Origin: Candidatus Latescibacterota bacterium
GTDB lineage: Bacteria > Latescibacterota > UBA2968 > UBA8231
Reading direction: 5' to 3'
Length of the DNA: 18,137 bases
NCBI GenBank assembly: GCA_022825185.1
Contig: JAJDYK010000292.1
Location: forward strand, 1-18,137
Positions within the stretch are counted from its first letter, which is position 1. The number at the start of each line of letters is the position of its first letter. Below the pieces are notes generated by a model that saw only the letters and a list, made by a program, of their open reading frames with translations, ran no database searches and was not told where the DNA came from. Position numbers and translations under genes: made by a program. This document shows, piece after piece, positions 1-7,898 of this stretch.

Positions 1-852
1 GACGATGCGCGGATGTGCGACGAAGGGATGGCGCGGCGCTTCTTGCGGAACCTCGTCGAGCTGTATGGCGTCGAGGACCGCGAGGGTATTGAGGCGCTGC
101 TGGCCGAGCTAGACGCCTATTTTGCCAGCCGCTATCCTGGCCAAAAAGACGCGCCACAAGTTCAGACCCTCAAGGGCTTGTGTAGAGAATGGGAGGCTGA
201 ATGCACGTGGGGTTATCTCGGATGGGACTGCACCAGCGTCAAGCACTTGCGCCTTGGATTTTACACGGGCGACCTCTTTACCAAGGAGCCGACGGTGGAA
301 GACGATGTGCTGCCCGTGCTCGCGCTGCTCGAAGAAGTTGCGCCCGATGTGGTTAGCGTGGCGTTAGACCCGGAAGCCAGCGGCCCGGACACCCACTACA
401 AGGTGTTGCAGGCCGTCACCGAGGCCCTGCGCCGCTACGAGCGGCAGCGCGGCGACGCGCCCATCAAGGTTTGGGGTTATCGCAATGTGTGGTACCGCTT
501 TGACCCCAGCGAGGCCAATATTTTCGTGCCGGTCTCGCTCAACATGCTCTCGGTGATGCAGAGCGCGTTTATGAGTAATTTTATTTCTCAGCGCGACGCT
601 TCGTTCCCCAGCTACGAGCACGACGGCCCGTTCTCCGAGTTAGCGCGTCGGGTGCAGGTGGAGCAGTACCAGAAAATCAAAACGTGCCTCGGCCGCGAGT
701 GGTTTCAAGAGCACCCCAGCCCCCTGATCCGCGCTACGCGGGGCTTGGTGTTTCTCAGAGAAATGGATTTAGCCGAATTGTACGAGCGCAGCCGGGTACT
801 CAAGCAGGCGACTGAGCAGTCCGGTCACAGTATTGTGGCCGCGAACCGATGA
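1..852 (+). CDS. PIG-L/LmbE-like deacetylase, C-terminal part (5' truncated by window edge)
   Basis: The reading frame is open to the left edge (Asp-Asp-Ala-Arg precedes the first Met at 13), so that Met is probably internal and the gene begins outside the window. What is visible resembles the later part of PIG-L/LmbE-type zinc deacetylases, including those fused to NagB-like glucosamine-6-phosphate deaminases. There is a segment ending HLRLGFYTGD, a D...PDVVSVALDPEASGPDTH stretch where the family has its second metal-site region, and then a KVWGYRNVWYRF strand. The N-terminal HPDD metal motif of the family would lie upstream and cannot be checked. Its likely role is N-deacetylation of an amino sugar or a related glycoconjugate. 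The stop overlaps a possible ATG of the ferritin frame (ATGA at 849), so the two may be co-transcribed. The family call rests on remembered motif patterns. It could also be a free-standing PIG-L protein instead of a NagB fusion. Confidence 0.6.
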   Translation, partial: DDARMCDEGMARRFLRNLVELYGVEDREGIEALLAELDAYFASRYPGQKDAPQVQTLKGLCREWEAECTWGYLGWDCTSVKHLRLGFYTGDLFTKEPTVEDDVLPVLALLEEVAPDVVSVALDPEASGPDTHYKVLQAVTEALRRYERQRGDAPIKVWGYRNVWYRFDPSEANIFVPVSLNMLSVMQSAFMSNFISQRDASFPSYEHDGPFSELARRVQVEQYQKIKTCLGREWFQEHPSPLIRATRGLVFLREMDLAELYERSRVLKQATEQSGHSIVAANR

Positions 853-866
853 GAAAGGAACAGACA

Positions 867-1370
867 ATGCTTAGCGAAAAAATACAACAAGCCCTCAACA
901 ATCAGCTCAATTCCGAGTTTTCCTCGGCTTATACGTACCTGTCGTTAGCGGCTTATTTCGAGGACCTTGAACTCAATGGTTTTGCCCACTGGATGAAGAT
1001 TCAATACCAAGAGGAGCTGATGCACGCGGAAAGAATCTACGCTTTCATCAACGACCGCGATGGCCGCGTGCGCTTGCAGGCCCTAGCTGCGCCACACAGT
1101 GAGTGGGACTCGCCGCTAGACGCCTTCAAGTTCGCCTTAGAAGGCGAGCGAGCTTTGAGCGAGAAAATCTATGCGGTAGTAGATGAGGCCCTCGCCGAGC
1201 GCGACCACGCCACGCACACCTTTATGCAGTGGTTCGTCAACGAGCAGGTGGAGGAGGAGGCCATCGTCCGCAATATCGTCAGCGACATGGAGCTGATTAT
1301 CGAAAGCCGCGACGGCCTCTTTCTGATGGATCGGGACTTGGCGGACAGGAGGCCGCAGGGCGAGGAGTAA
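867..1370 (+). CDS. ftnA: Bacterial non-haem ferritin
   Basis: A 167-residue protein of normal bacterial ferritin length, which stores iron as a ferric mineral in a cytoplasmic 24-subunit shell. All expected ferroxidase residues fall at the E. coli FtnA positions: Glu17, Tyr24, Glu49/Glu50, His53, Glu94, Glu126, Gln127, Glu129 and Glu130. A complete, active di-iron centre plus third iron site is therefore likely. No haem-ligand methionine typical of bacterioferritin was noticed. I chose the ATG at 867 because AAGGAA (855-860) sits six bases upstream and the protein then begins MLSEKIQQALN like its relatives. A longer in-frame start at 849 overlaps the stop of the upstream gene. No Fur box was recognised in the short upstream gap. 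The identification is secure. Confidence 0.95.
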   Translation: MLSEKIQQALNNQLNSEFSSAYTYLSLAAYFEDLELNGFAHWMKIQYQEELMHAERIYAFINDRDGRVRLQALAAPHSEWDSPLDAFKFALEGERALSEKIYAVVDEALAERDHATHTFMQWFVNEQVEEEAIVRNIVSDMELIIESRDGLFLMDRDLADRRPQGEE

Positions 1371-1443
1371 ATTTCAGGTGCGTTGGAGGGATTTCCAGCG
1401 GTAAGGACAGGATCGATTACCCTGAGTGTTGAAGAGTTGCTGG

Positions 1444-2298
1444 TTACTTAGTATGTGATTTGTACGTGGTAACCCAGCCTTCTACGATTTCCGGCAGACG
1501 CTCAACCGTCTCGTAGCCGAAAAGCACTTCATCTACATAGCCCATGTGAAGCATGTCGATGATCCTGCAAAGGTATGATCTCCCTAAGTCCCACCATGTA
1601 CCGTAGGCGTCCACTATCAAAAGATGCTGAACGTCAACCCCTAGACTCTCACGAGCCTCCGCAATCTCGTATCCATCAAGTAGGGTTTCATAGACTCCGT
1701 CTGCGACTCGGCTGCCGAACGTGGTCGTGTAGTAGTATTCCTTAATCTCCCATGCGGCGATCGGATTGACTGTCCTAGGGAAGCAGCCATCTAGGCGGCG
1801 GGATAGGGTACGGGCTGGCTTTTCTCCTTGCGTCAGTGTCGTGAGTCGTCTAGGATCATAGTCGCAAGGCAGGCCTTTGATCCCAGCCTCGACGAGCATG
1901 TTCACGATACACGTCAAGAAGTTGTGCGCCTTCTTGGAACCCTTCTGTTTGTTCATTGGTAATGGACATTTTGGTGAGAGTTGCGATCGAAGTTGCTCGA
2001 ATGTGTCGCGAGCCCGGTTGGCATCCATTAGCCGTGGTTCGACGTATGTATTCAGGACCTCAGCACGGTGTTTGAAATAGCCTTGGAGTTGCTCCGCGAG
2101 TGCAGTAATACTGCCGCTTTGATCGGCCAAATGCCCCCACTCCAATCCAAGAGTCTCCATAACATGGATCATGTCGCCCAGCGAATAGACGCGAATCTTC
2201 TTTGTGGGCTTCTCGGTATAGCGCATTGTCTCACTGATGGATCGCACGTTTGCCCAGAAAACGGGATCCAAGCCGCTGAATCGAGCGTCTGCCTTCAA
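1444..2298 (-). CDS. Putative type II restriction endonuclease (PD-(D/E)xK fold candidate)
   Basis: A 284-residue protein with no family I can name with certainty. Residues 170-204 hold a plausible PD-(D/E)xK nuclease core: Asp170, then Glu184-Ile-Lys186 inside [18 protein letters not shown], then a [10 protein letters not shown] helix with Glu204. A second conserved-looking block, near 229-262, reads [17 protein letters not shown] followed by VDEVLFG. The N-terminal half is helical and lysine/arginine-rich, which would suit DNA binding. The start is TTG at 2298. It overlaps the stop of the upstream XRE gene (TTGA) and is preceded by AAAGGAG with five bases of spacing. The next gene on the other strand is an adenine methyltransferase, so the likely role is cleavage of unmethylated DNA at the same unknown site. 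Restriction function is inferred from the motif and the context, not from a recognised family. Confidence 0.7.
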   Translation of the reverse strand: MKADARFSGLDPVFWANVRSISETMRYTEKPTKKIRVYSLGDMIHVMETLGLEWGHLADQSGSITALAEQLQGYFKHRAEVLNTYVEPRLMDANRARDTFEQLRSQLSPKCPLPMNKQKGSKKAHNFLTCIVNMLVEAGIKGLPCDYDPRRLTTLTQGEKPARTLSRRLDGCFPRTVNPIAAWEIKEYYYTTTFGSRVADGVYETLLDGYEIAEARESLGVDVQHLLIVDAYGTWWDLGRSYLCRIIDMLHMGYVDEVLFGYETVERLPEIVEGWVTTYKSHTK

Positions 2299-2558
2299 TT
2301 CGTCTCCTTTACCTCATCAAGGTTCCGTTCAAACAACGCAATCACATGCCCAAGCGAGCACTCTAGGGCAACACATATTCTGCGCAATTCGACGACGTCA
2401 ATGCGACGCTCGCCGGATTCGACCTTGCTGACAAATGACTGAGGCACCCCCAAACGTGTCGCCAATTCAGTCTGACTTACCCCGGCCTCCTTGCGAATCG
2501 CTCGGAGTAATGAACGCAAGGCTACATATTCGCGGTTTCGTTCTTCCTGCTCCCCCAT
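2295..2558 (-). CDS. XRE-family HTH regulator of the restriction-modification module (C-protein-like)
   Basis: An 87-residue single-domain protein of the lambda-Cro/XRE class, the size of restriction-modification controller proteins. The helix-turn-helix covers about residues 15-72, with [20 protein letters not shown] as helices 2-3 and VESGERR following. The ATG at 2558 is preceded by only a weak ribosome site. The gene overlaps the nuclease frame by four bases (TTGA), so the two form one leftward transcript. It most likely binds the inverted repeat at 2620-2638 in the divergent spacer and so sets the relative timing of methyltransferase and nuclease expression. Known C-proteins share this size and position, but whether this one activates, represses or does both cannot be read from the sequence. 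Confidence 0.85.
   Translation of the reverse strand: MGEQEERNREYVALRSLLRAIRKEAGVSQTELATRLGVPQSFVSKVESGERRIDVVELRRICVALECSLGHVIALFERNLDEVKETN
2299..2310 (-). promoter_or_regulatory. Shine-Dalgarno of the restriction endonuclease (supports TTG start)
   Basis: On the minus strand AAAGGAG is followed by ACGAA and then TTG at 2298. The site lies inside the 3' end of the XRE reading frame, and the TTG overlaps that frame's TGA stop. Nuclease translation is therefore probably coupled to that of the regulator, and the weak TTG codon may keep nuclease output low. Confidence 0.6.
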
Positions 2559-2613
2559 CGCGTTGGCTTATCGAGTTAGTAGTAGCAATTTTCTTGATAG
2601 GGTGGTATTTATC

Positions 2614-2641
2614 TTGACAATATCCCAAAATAGGATATACT
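2614..2641 (+). promoter_or_regulatory. Sigma70-type promoter for the methyltransferase
   Basis: TTGACA at 2614-2619 and TATACT at 2636-2641 are separated by 16 bases, a near-consensus pair. Transcription would begin near 2648, about 30 bases before the methyltransferase ATG at 2680. This strength is expected for a gene that must protect DNA early after entry into a new host. Confidence 0.7.
2620..2638. promoter_or_regulatory. Inverted repeat, candidate operator for the XRE regulator
   Basis: ATATCC (2620-2625) and GGATAT (2633-2638) are perfect inverted arms separated by seven bases. The element fills the spacer of the methyltransferase promoter and covers most of its -10 box. A dimer of the adjacent XRE protein bound here would block methyltransferase transcription, and it could also affect leftward transcription of its own operon. 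Binding is inferred from position and symmetry only. Confidence 0.55.
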
Positions 2642-2679
2642 TATCATCCATCCTTTTACCTTTCGGAAGATGGCAGTAG

Positions 2680-3570
2680 ATGCAGTTGGGGCTATTCCAC
2701 AAAGCAGCTAGTCAAGTGAGCCGCTCGCACCCATTCAAGACTCAACTCCTGAAGTGGGTCGGAAACAAGCAACGGTTTGCACATGAGATAATCGGGTATT
2801 TTCCGAATCAGTTTGGCACCTATTTCGAGCCGTTTCTCGGTACAGGTAGCGTCCTTGCAACGCTAGCTCCAAGGGATGCAGTAGCCTCCGACGCGCTTGC
2901 CCCTTTGATCGGGATCTTCGAAGCACTCAAGAATGATCCTGAACGCCTGAAGCAGTGGTACAAGACGCGATGGTATAGCTGTGCCGAAAATAAAAAGATT
3001 GAAGGCTACGAGGCTATTAAAGCGTCTTACAATAGGAATCCAAATGCAGCGGACCTTGTTTTTCTTAGCCGTGCGTGCTACGGTGGAGTCGTCCGCTTCA
3101 CAACAAACGGCCACATGAGCACTCCCTGCGGTGTCCACGCTCCCATCACCCCCGACTCCTTTTCGGCGAGGGTGGACCTTTGGAGACCTAGAGTTCGAAA
3201 TACCCAGTTTCTTAATTTAGACTTTGAAGAAGCTATGGAGCAAGCCAGACCGGGCGACCTAGTCTACTGCGATCCTCCATACCGACATACCCAAGCTATC
3301 CTCTACGGTGCTCAGACATTCACCCTTGAGCGTCTCCTAAGAGCTATCGAGAGATGCAAACATAGATCAGTCTATGTTGCTCTCTCTATTGATGGATCGA
3401 AGAAGACCGGAGCACAAGAATGTGCATTACCTATACCTGAAGGTCTCTTTGAACAGGAGGCTTTTGTCAACTGCGGACGCTCTATGCTACGACGCTTTCA
3501 GATGTCTGGCCAGACCCTTGAGTCAGAGGTCGTAGAAGATCGACTTTTGCTAACATATTCAGTAATGTGA
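2680..3570 (+). CDS. D12-class DNA N6-adenine methyltransferase (modification enzyme)
   Basis: A 296-residue enzyme of the Dam/M.DpnIIA (MethyltransfD12, alpha) group. It transfers a methyl group from S-adenosylmethionine to adenine N6. In order it has the entry motif KWVGNKQRF (25-33), the AdoMet motif FEPFLGTGSV (49-58), SDALAP (70-75) for cofactor binding, and the catalytic DPPY at 198-201. This order is that of alpha-class enzymes, and the length is normal. The ATG at 2680 is preceded by GGAAG (2665-2669), a modest ribosome site. The gene is divergent from the XRE-nuclease pair and ends 17 bases before the convergent DUF4249 gene, which leaves no room for a separate terminator. The recognition sequence cannot be deduced. 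Its AT-richer composition, like that of its two partners, suggests arrival as a block. Confidence 0.92.
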   Translation: MQLGLFHKAASQVSRSHPFKTQLLKWVGNKQRFAHEIIGYFPNQFGTYFEPFLGTGSVLATLAPRDAVASDALAPLIGIFEALKNDPERLKQWYKTRWYSCAENKKIEGYEAIKASYNRNPNAADLVFLSRACYGGVVRFTTNGHMSTPCGVHAPITPDSFSARVDLWRPRVRNTQFLNLDFEEAMEQARPGDLVYCDPPYRHTQAILYGAQTFTLERLLRAIERCKHRSVYVALSIDGSKKTGAQECALPIPEGLFEQEAFVNCGRSMLRRFQMSGQTLESEVVEDRLLLTYSVM

Positions 3571-3587
3571 AGGCAAGAGGCGGCCCG

Positions 3588-4505
3588 TCACGGTCGCGGC
3601 AGAATGACAAATCCCACCGAATCCACCGACGCCGAGCCGAACAGCCCGATGCCGCCCTCTACCTGAAAGAACGGCCGCTCGAAATAATCGCCGGCCAGTC
3701 CCCCAAAGCCGCCTTGGTCCTGCTGTTCGGGGCTGGAGCGGACGTACTCGAACCAGTTGTGATCGACTGCGTACACCTTCATCAGAGAACGCCCGGTATA
3801 CACCACGGCAAACCACGGCCAGCGCAGGATTCCGTCGCTGGCGGCTAAGGGCGGCGATTGGTTGGCACGCAAGTCCTCCGGCCCCCGGTCGTATATATCT
3901 GGGAAATCCTCGTCGAGTAATTGCGCGTCCTCTTCCAAGGCGAAGAGCGCCGTTTGGTACGCTTCCCCTACCTTTTCCAAGTGGATTTCGATCAAGCCTT
4001 CCAGATGAGTAAGCTGATTCTCTGGTGCCGTGTACACCTCGTTCCCCACCTCGGCAAATGACTTGAGGATTCGCATGACTTCTTGGGTATCTTCGTCTAA
4101 TAAAACCGCCTGGCGCACTCGCACTCGCTCCGGCGTGGTCGTGCGGGCGCGCACCTTCTTGCCCTCGATATCCACTTCCAGCCGGTACTCGGTCGTGGTT
4201 TGCACGAGAGGGGCTTCTAACGGTGGCAAATAGCGACCAGGTGCCGCTGGATCAGGTGCATACTCAAAGACCTGATCCCCTTGGAAGACGCGCACTTGGG
4301 CATCGGACACCCCCGCCGCATCCCGACTATAGGTTTGGCCGGGAGGCAGGATGCGCCACACGAACAATTCGGGCAGGGTCTGATCAACTATCAGAATCCC
4401 GTCCACCACCAACTCGCTGCCTTCCTCTACCGAGCCGAAGAGCTCACCCGGCTGGCGCTCGGCAGCACAGGCTATTAGGCATAGGATAATAAAAACGTAA
4501 CGCAC
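3588..4505 (-). CDS. DUF4249-like outer-membrane lipoprotein, partner of TonB receptor 1
   Basis: A 305-residue lipoprotein. The N-terminus MRYVFIILCLIAC has a short hydrophobic stretch and a lipobox (LIAC, with Cys13 as the lipidated residue). The C-terminal part resembles DUF4249 proteins: VDHNWFEYVRS, then FFQVEGGIGLFGSASVDS and a final strand. DUF4249 proteins are typically encoded beside TonB-dependent receptors in the FCB group and are thought to sit with them at the outer membrane. Their ligand is unknown. The start is GTG at 4505, preceded by AAGGAGG (4511-4517) at five bases. That ribosome site overlaps the stop codon of the receptor gene, so translation is tightly coupled. A shorter or different solute-capture lipoprotein is an alternative reading. 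Confidence 0.75.
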   Translation of the reverse strand: MRYVFIILCLIACAAERQPGELFGSVEEGSELVVDGILIVDQTLPELFVWRILPPGQTYSRDAAGVSDAQVRVFQGDQVFEYAPDPAAPGRYLPPLEAPLVQTTTEYRLEVDIEGKKVRARTTTPERVRVRQAVLLDEDTQEVMRILKSFAEVGNEVYTAPENQLTHLEGLIEIHLEKVGEAYQTALFALEEDAQLLDEDFPDIYDRGPEDLRANQSPPLAASDGILRWPWFAVVYTGRSLMKVYAVDHNWFEYVRSSPEQQDQGGFGGLAGDYFERPFFQVEGGIGLFGSASVDSVGFVILPRP

Positions 4506-4515
4506 GATTTCCTCC

Positions 4516-6762
4516 TTAAAACGAAAAGTTGAAACCCAGCGTCGGCACGATAGGCAATTGCTTGATCACCTCCGGCTCGGTCTCGGGATTGTTCGTGTTG
4601 AACTGCACGAACCACTCGTTGCGTCGGCTGTAGAGATTGAAAATTTGCACGTAGAACTCGATGTCGGTACCCCACAGCCCAAACTTGCGGCTGGCGCTGG
4701 CATCGAGGCGGTGATAGGGCAGAAGGCGGGCGCTGTTGCGCTCGGCTGGTAGCACGTAGTCTTGCAGCGACCCAGTGGCCGGCTCGCGCAGCGTATAGCG
4801 GGCCGAAGCCGGGGTGAAAGCCTGTCCGGTGGCATACACGAGATTCGAGCCAAGGCGCCATTTGCCCAAGTTGTACGAGACCACAAAAGACAGGTCGTGG
4901 CGGCGGTCGTACTTGGGGGGGAAGGCGTGTCCACGGTTTAGTTCGGAGAAAGTGCGCCGCGTCCAGCCCAACGTATAGCCTATCCAGCCAGTGAGCGCTC
5001 CAGTGCGTCGCTGCAAAAAGACTTCGACCCCGCTGGCCCAACCACTGCCCCCGCTTTTGAATATGTCCTCCGAGGTTGTGCCTTCGCTATCGACGGCCAC
5101 CGCGTTGTCCAGCACCACCAGATTGGCCAGATCAGTGTAATAGGCCTCCACTGAGAGTTGGTAGCGCTTCGATGGGTTCCACTCAGTGCCTATCACCCCC
5201 TGATACGAGCGGCCCGGCTCGACGCTGCTGTCCAGCGGCACCCAGAAATCGCCGCCGCTGAAGGCTTCGGAGGTGATCAATTGCAGATACTGGCGGTACA
5301 TCCCCGCAGCGGCCTTGACGCGGATGTTTTCGCTGAGGGCGCGGCTGAGGGACAGCCTCGGGGCGAAGTGCAGGCGATCTCCAACGCTGAAATAAGTGCC
5401 TCGTCCCCCGAGCCGCAGCCGCGTGGTGGGCCCGGCCTGCCACTCGTCTTGGACGTAAGCCGAGGCCAACACCGATCTCTGGTACAGGGTCTCTTCCTCT
5501 TGGTTGAAGGATTGGGAATAGTCGAACTCGAACAGGGTGGCCAGAAAGCCGAGGGTGAGGGTGTGGTCGCGGTTGGCGAAGTAATCCACGTCGCCCTTGA
5601 GCGACCAATCGCGGATGCTGTTGGTAATGCCGAACGGCGTGTCGAAGAAGCTGAACAAGAGGGTGTTTTCGTACGACGAGCCGGCGGCCATGAAGTGCCC
5701 AAACAGGGTCGGCGAGAACACCCGCGTCCAGCGCGCGGTCACGGCGCGGTTGCCCCAGCGCAAATCGGCGAAGGACTCATTCTCTTCTTCTATATCTACT
5801 CGCAGATCGTCTTGGCCCCAGTACGTGCTCACGGTAAAGGTGTCGTCGCCCCACCGCTGGTTTACTTTGCCGTTGAAGTCGTAGAAGTAATAGTTCAAGG
5901 GGATATCTATATCGAAAGAGCGGACGGCGCTGAGCACGGGTTCTAGGTAGGTGCGGCGGCCGGCCATCATCCACGAGCCTTGGCCCACTGGCCCTTCGGC
6001 CAGCAAGCGGCTCGCGATCAAGCTGATACCGCCCCGGCCGCTGAATCGCTGTCGGTTGCCCTCGCGGTTGCTCACGTCGAGTACCGCCCCGAGCGTGCGG
6101 CCGTACGCAGCCGGGTAGGCCCCTTTGTATAGCTGGACGTCCTTGATGGCGTCGGGGTTGAAGGTCGAGAAGAAGCCGAAGAGGTGCGAGGGGTTGTACA
6201 GGGGGATGTGGTCGAGCAGGATGGCTGTCTGGTCGGGACCGCCGCCGCGCACGTACAGGCCGCTGCTGACATCCGACGCCGACTGGATGCCCGGCAGCAG
6301 TTGCAAGCTGCGGAGGAGATCGGCCTCGCCAATGGCTGGCATTTGCTGCAACGGCTCGACCTGCAGGGCGATAAAACTGCTCTGGGTGGCTTGCTCTAGC
6401 TCTTCGCGGCGCTCGGCCTCCACCACGACCTCTTCGCCAATGTCCACTGGCTTGGGCACTAGTGCCACGTCGAGCCGCACGGCCTCGTCGGCGCTAAAAC
6501 TCAGCGTGTCCCACCGGGTTTGGTAGCCGATGTGCGACGTGTTCACCACGTGCGTGCCAGCCGGCACTTGCTTGATGGCGTAGTAGCCGCTGTTGTTGCT
6601 GGTCGCTCCGAGCTGAAGCTCCTCCACTACGACGACCGCCAAGATCAGGGCTTCGCCGTTGGCGGCGTCGGTGACAAAACCGCTCAAAGTGGCACTTGGA
6701 GTCTGGGCCGCCAAAGGCATGGCCACCAAGAGAGCCACCATCCAATACCTAATAATTGCCAT
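4516..6762 (-). CDS. TonB-dependent outer-membrane receptor 1 (carboxypeptidase-regulatory-like N-terminal domain)
   Basis: A 748-residue energised importer. It has a signal peptide (1-20, ending MPLAAQ) and a carboxypeptidase-regulatory-like beta domain at about 25-105 (SGFVTDAANGEAL through GYQTRWDTL). A TonB-box-like EEVVVEAER follows near 110-118, then the plug domain at about 137-235 (YVRGGGPDQTAILLD, then GAYPAAYGRTLGAVLD) and a C-terminal beta barrel ending in aromatic Phe (GFNFSF), the usual assembly signal. The ATG at 6762 has GGAG five bases upstream. The substrate is not evident. It forms a tight pair with the DUF4249 lipoprotein ten bases downstream. It is a close paralogue of the receptor at 8743-10908 and differs mainly by an acidic/basic linker at about 116-135 and in the last extracellular loops. 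Confidence 0.92.
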   Translation of the reverse strand: MAIIRYWMVALLVAMPLAAQTPSATLSGFVTDAANGEALILAVVVVEELQLGATSNNSGYYAIKQVPAGTHVVNTSHIGYQTRWDTLSFSADEAVRLDVALVPKPVDIGEEVVVEAERREELEQATQSSFIALQVEPLQQMPAIGEADLLRSLQLLPGIQSASDVSSGLYVRGGGPDQTAILLDHIPLYNPSHLFGFFSTFNPDAIKDVQLYKGAYPAAYGRTLGAVLDVSNREGNRQRFSGRGGISLIASRLLAEGPVGQGSWMMAGRRTYLEPVLSAVRSFDIDIPLNYYFYDFNGKVNQRWGDDTFTVSTYWGQDDLRVDIEEENESFADLRWGNRAVTARWTRVFSPTLFGHFMAAGSSYENTLLFSFFDTPFGITNSIRDWSLKGDVDYFANRDHTLTLGFLATLFEFDYSQSFNQEEETLYQRSVLASAYVQDEWQAGPTTRLRLGGRGTYFSVGDRLHFAPRLSLSRALSENIRVKAAAGMYRQYLQLITSEAFSGGDFWVPLDSSVEPGRSYQGVIGTEWNPSKRYQLSVEAYYTDLANLVVLDNAVAVDSEGTTSEDIFKSGGSGWASGVEVFLQRRTGALTGWIGYTLGWTRRTFSELNRGHAFPPKYDRRHDLSFVVSYNLGKWRLGSNLVYATGQAFTPASARYTLREPATGSLQDYVLPAERNSARLLPYHRLDASASRKFGLWGTDIEFYVQIFNLYSRRNEWFVQFNTNNPETEPEVIKQLPIVPTLGFNFSF

Positions 6763-6881
6763 TCTTTCTCCGTTTAAAACGATAATGCGATACCTACCAC
6801 TTCCTTTTAACCCCTAAATCCGCCCTGCCGTTACCCCTCCGCCCCTATCTGTCAATTGTTTTATCTGTTGATCAGGCGCTT
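6763..6881 (-). other. Intergenic spacer upstream of TonB receptor 1
   Basis: The spacer is 119 bases long. On the minus strand there is a consensus TTGACA (6855-6850) but no convincing -10 box at 16-18 bases. TnnACA-like cores occur here but are not spaced by 11 bases, unlike those at the fasciclin promoter. No riboswitch-like B12 box was seen. Receptor 1 may have a weak promoter here or rely on read-through from the upstream regulator gene. Confidence 0.4.
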
Positions 6882-7838
6882 TTAGCCTTGGGCCGATATG
6901 GTCTCTTGGCGCAAAAGACGCAAGGAATCGCGCAAATCGCTCAGGTTGGTTGGGGTAACGGCTCTAGCCTGATCGAGAAAAAGCCGGTAGTGCTGGGCGG
7001 CCCGGCCGCCGGCCAACAGGGCTATGTCGTCGCCCAGCAGACGGCGCAATTTGACCAGCTCGCCGCCTAGATGGGGATCGTCGCCCGGATAGACTATGCT
7101 GAGGAGAACGGCCTTAGCGCCCTTTTGCGCGGCGGCTCCGGCGATTTCCTCGGACGGTAGGTTGGGTCCAAGGAAGGTTGAGTTCCAGCCCTCTGACGTG
7201 GCCACGACCGAAGCGAGCAAAGCCCCTATCTCGTGCAGTTGCCCCGCTGGCGTGGTCGCGACAAGGTGGGGAGCGACCTCCGATACTTGGAAACTGGCCT
7301 GTATGTTGCCGATAAAGCTGCGCACCACGGCCGAAGCCATATGTTCGTCGGATACTCTCAAGGTGCCTTCCTGCCACATCTGGCCGATGCGCTCCATAAG
7401 CGGCTGGACCACTTCTTCGAGCAGATGCTGCTGGCTCAACGCTATGGAGGCGCGAACCAATTGCTCTTCGAGCGAGACCGCGTCTAGCCCTTGCACTGCG
7501 ACTAAGGCTCGTTCGAGGAATTCGCCGGGATCTTTTTCCTCGCTCTCTCCATCGGTCGGCCTCTGGACTAACGGTGCCGCTGCTTGCTCAGCGCGGACCA
7601 GCTTCATAAGCTCGGGCGTGGAAAGATGGGCGATGCGGCCAATGCTATGTCCGGCCTGTACTGCCTGTTGCAACCATTGTAGGCGCGCGATGTCCTCGTC
7701 CGAATAAAGCCGTCTATTGGTCGCCGTCCGCGCGGGCACCACGGCTTGATAGCGCTTTTCCCAGACGCGGATGACATGGGCCGAAAGCCCGGTCCGCCGC
7801 ACTACTACTTTGATAGAATGTCTCGGCGTCGATTCCAT
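6882..7838 (-). CDS. carH: CarH/LitR-like MerR-family regulator with B12-binding domains
   Basis: A 318-residue transcription factor. Residues 8-75 form a MerR winged helix (VVRRTGLSAHVIRVWEKRY, then NRRLYSDEDIARLQWLQ). About 105-185 is the helical cobalamin-binding-2 domain, and about 190-310 the Rossmann-like B12 domain. The photoreceptor residues of Thermus CarH have counterparts at matching spacing: Trp155 and Glu165-His166 (WQEG...SDEHMAS) and His202 in GQLHEIGALL as the lower axial ligand. In characterised CarH proteins, adenosylcobalamin assembles a DNA-binding tetramer in the dark and light breaks it. An in-frame extension runs back to 8039 inside the fasciclin gene. I chose the ATG at 7838 because the homologous sequence begins there, although its ribosome site is weak. 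Its likely target is the repeat array at 8543-8586. Confidence 0.88.
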   Translation of the reverse strand: MESTPRHSIKVVVRRTGLSAHVIRVWEKRYQAVVPARTATNRRLYSDEDIARLQWLQQAVQAGHSIGRIAHLSTPELMKLVRAEQAAAPLVQRPTDGESEEKDPGEFLERALVAVQGLDAVSLEEQLVRASIALSQQHLLEEVVQPLMERIGQMWQEGTLRVSDEHMASAVVRSFIGNIQASFQVSEVAPHLVATTPAGQLHEIGALLASVVATSEGWNSTFLGPNLPSEEIAGAAAQKGAKAVLLSIVYPGDDPHLGGELVKLRRLLGDDIALLAGGRAAQHYRLFLDQARAVTPTNLSDLRDSLRLLRQETISAQG

Positions 7839-7898
7839 GGCACAGCAAACAAGCGATTTCTGCCCATTTCCACAATCTCCCGCGTCTTCGTGGCAAAG

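Noticed and set aside
1395..1442. Nested inverted repeats (CCAGC/GCTGG and GGTAA/TTACC) after the ferritin gene
   Set aside because: The stems are five bases each with a large loop and no T-run, too weak to call a terminator.
5158..5946. A 262-codon open frame on the plus strand
   Set aside because: It is antisense to the barrel of TonB receptor 1, and similar frames arise over the second receptor because the two genes share sequence.
6763..6881. Cobalamin riboswitch or second CarH operator upstream of TonB receptor 1
   Set aside because: The spacer is only 119 bases, no B12-box-like sequence was found, and the TnnACA cores present are not spaced by 11 bases.
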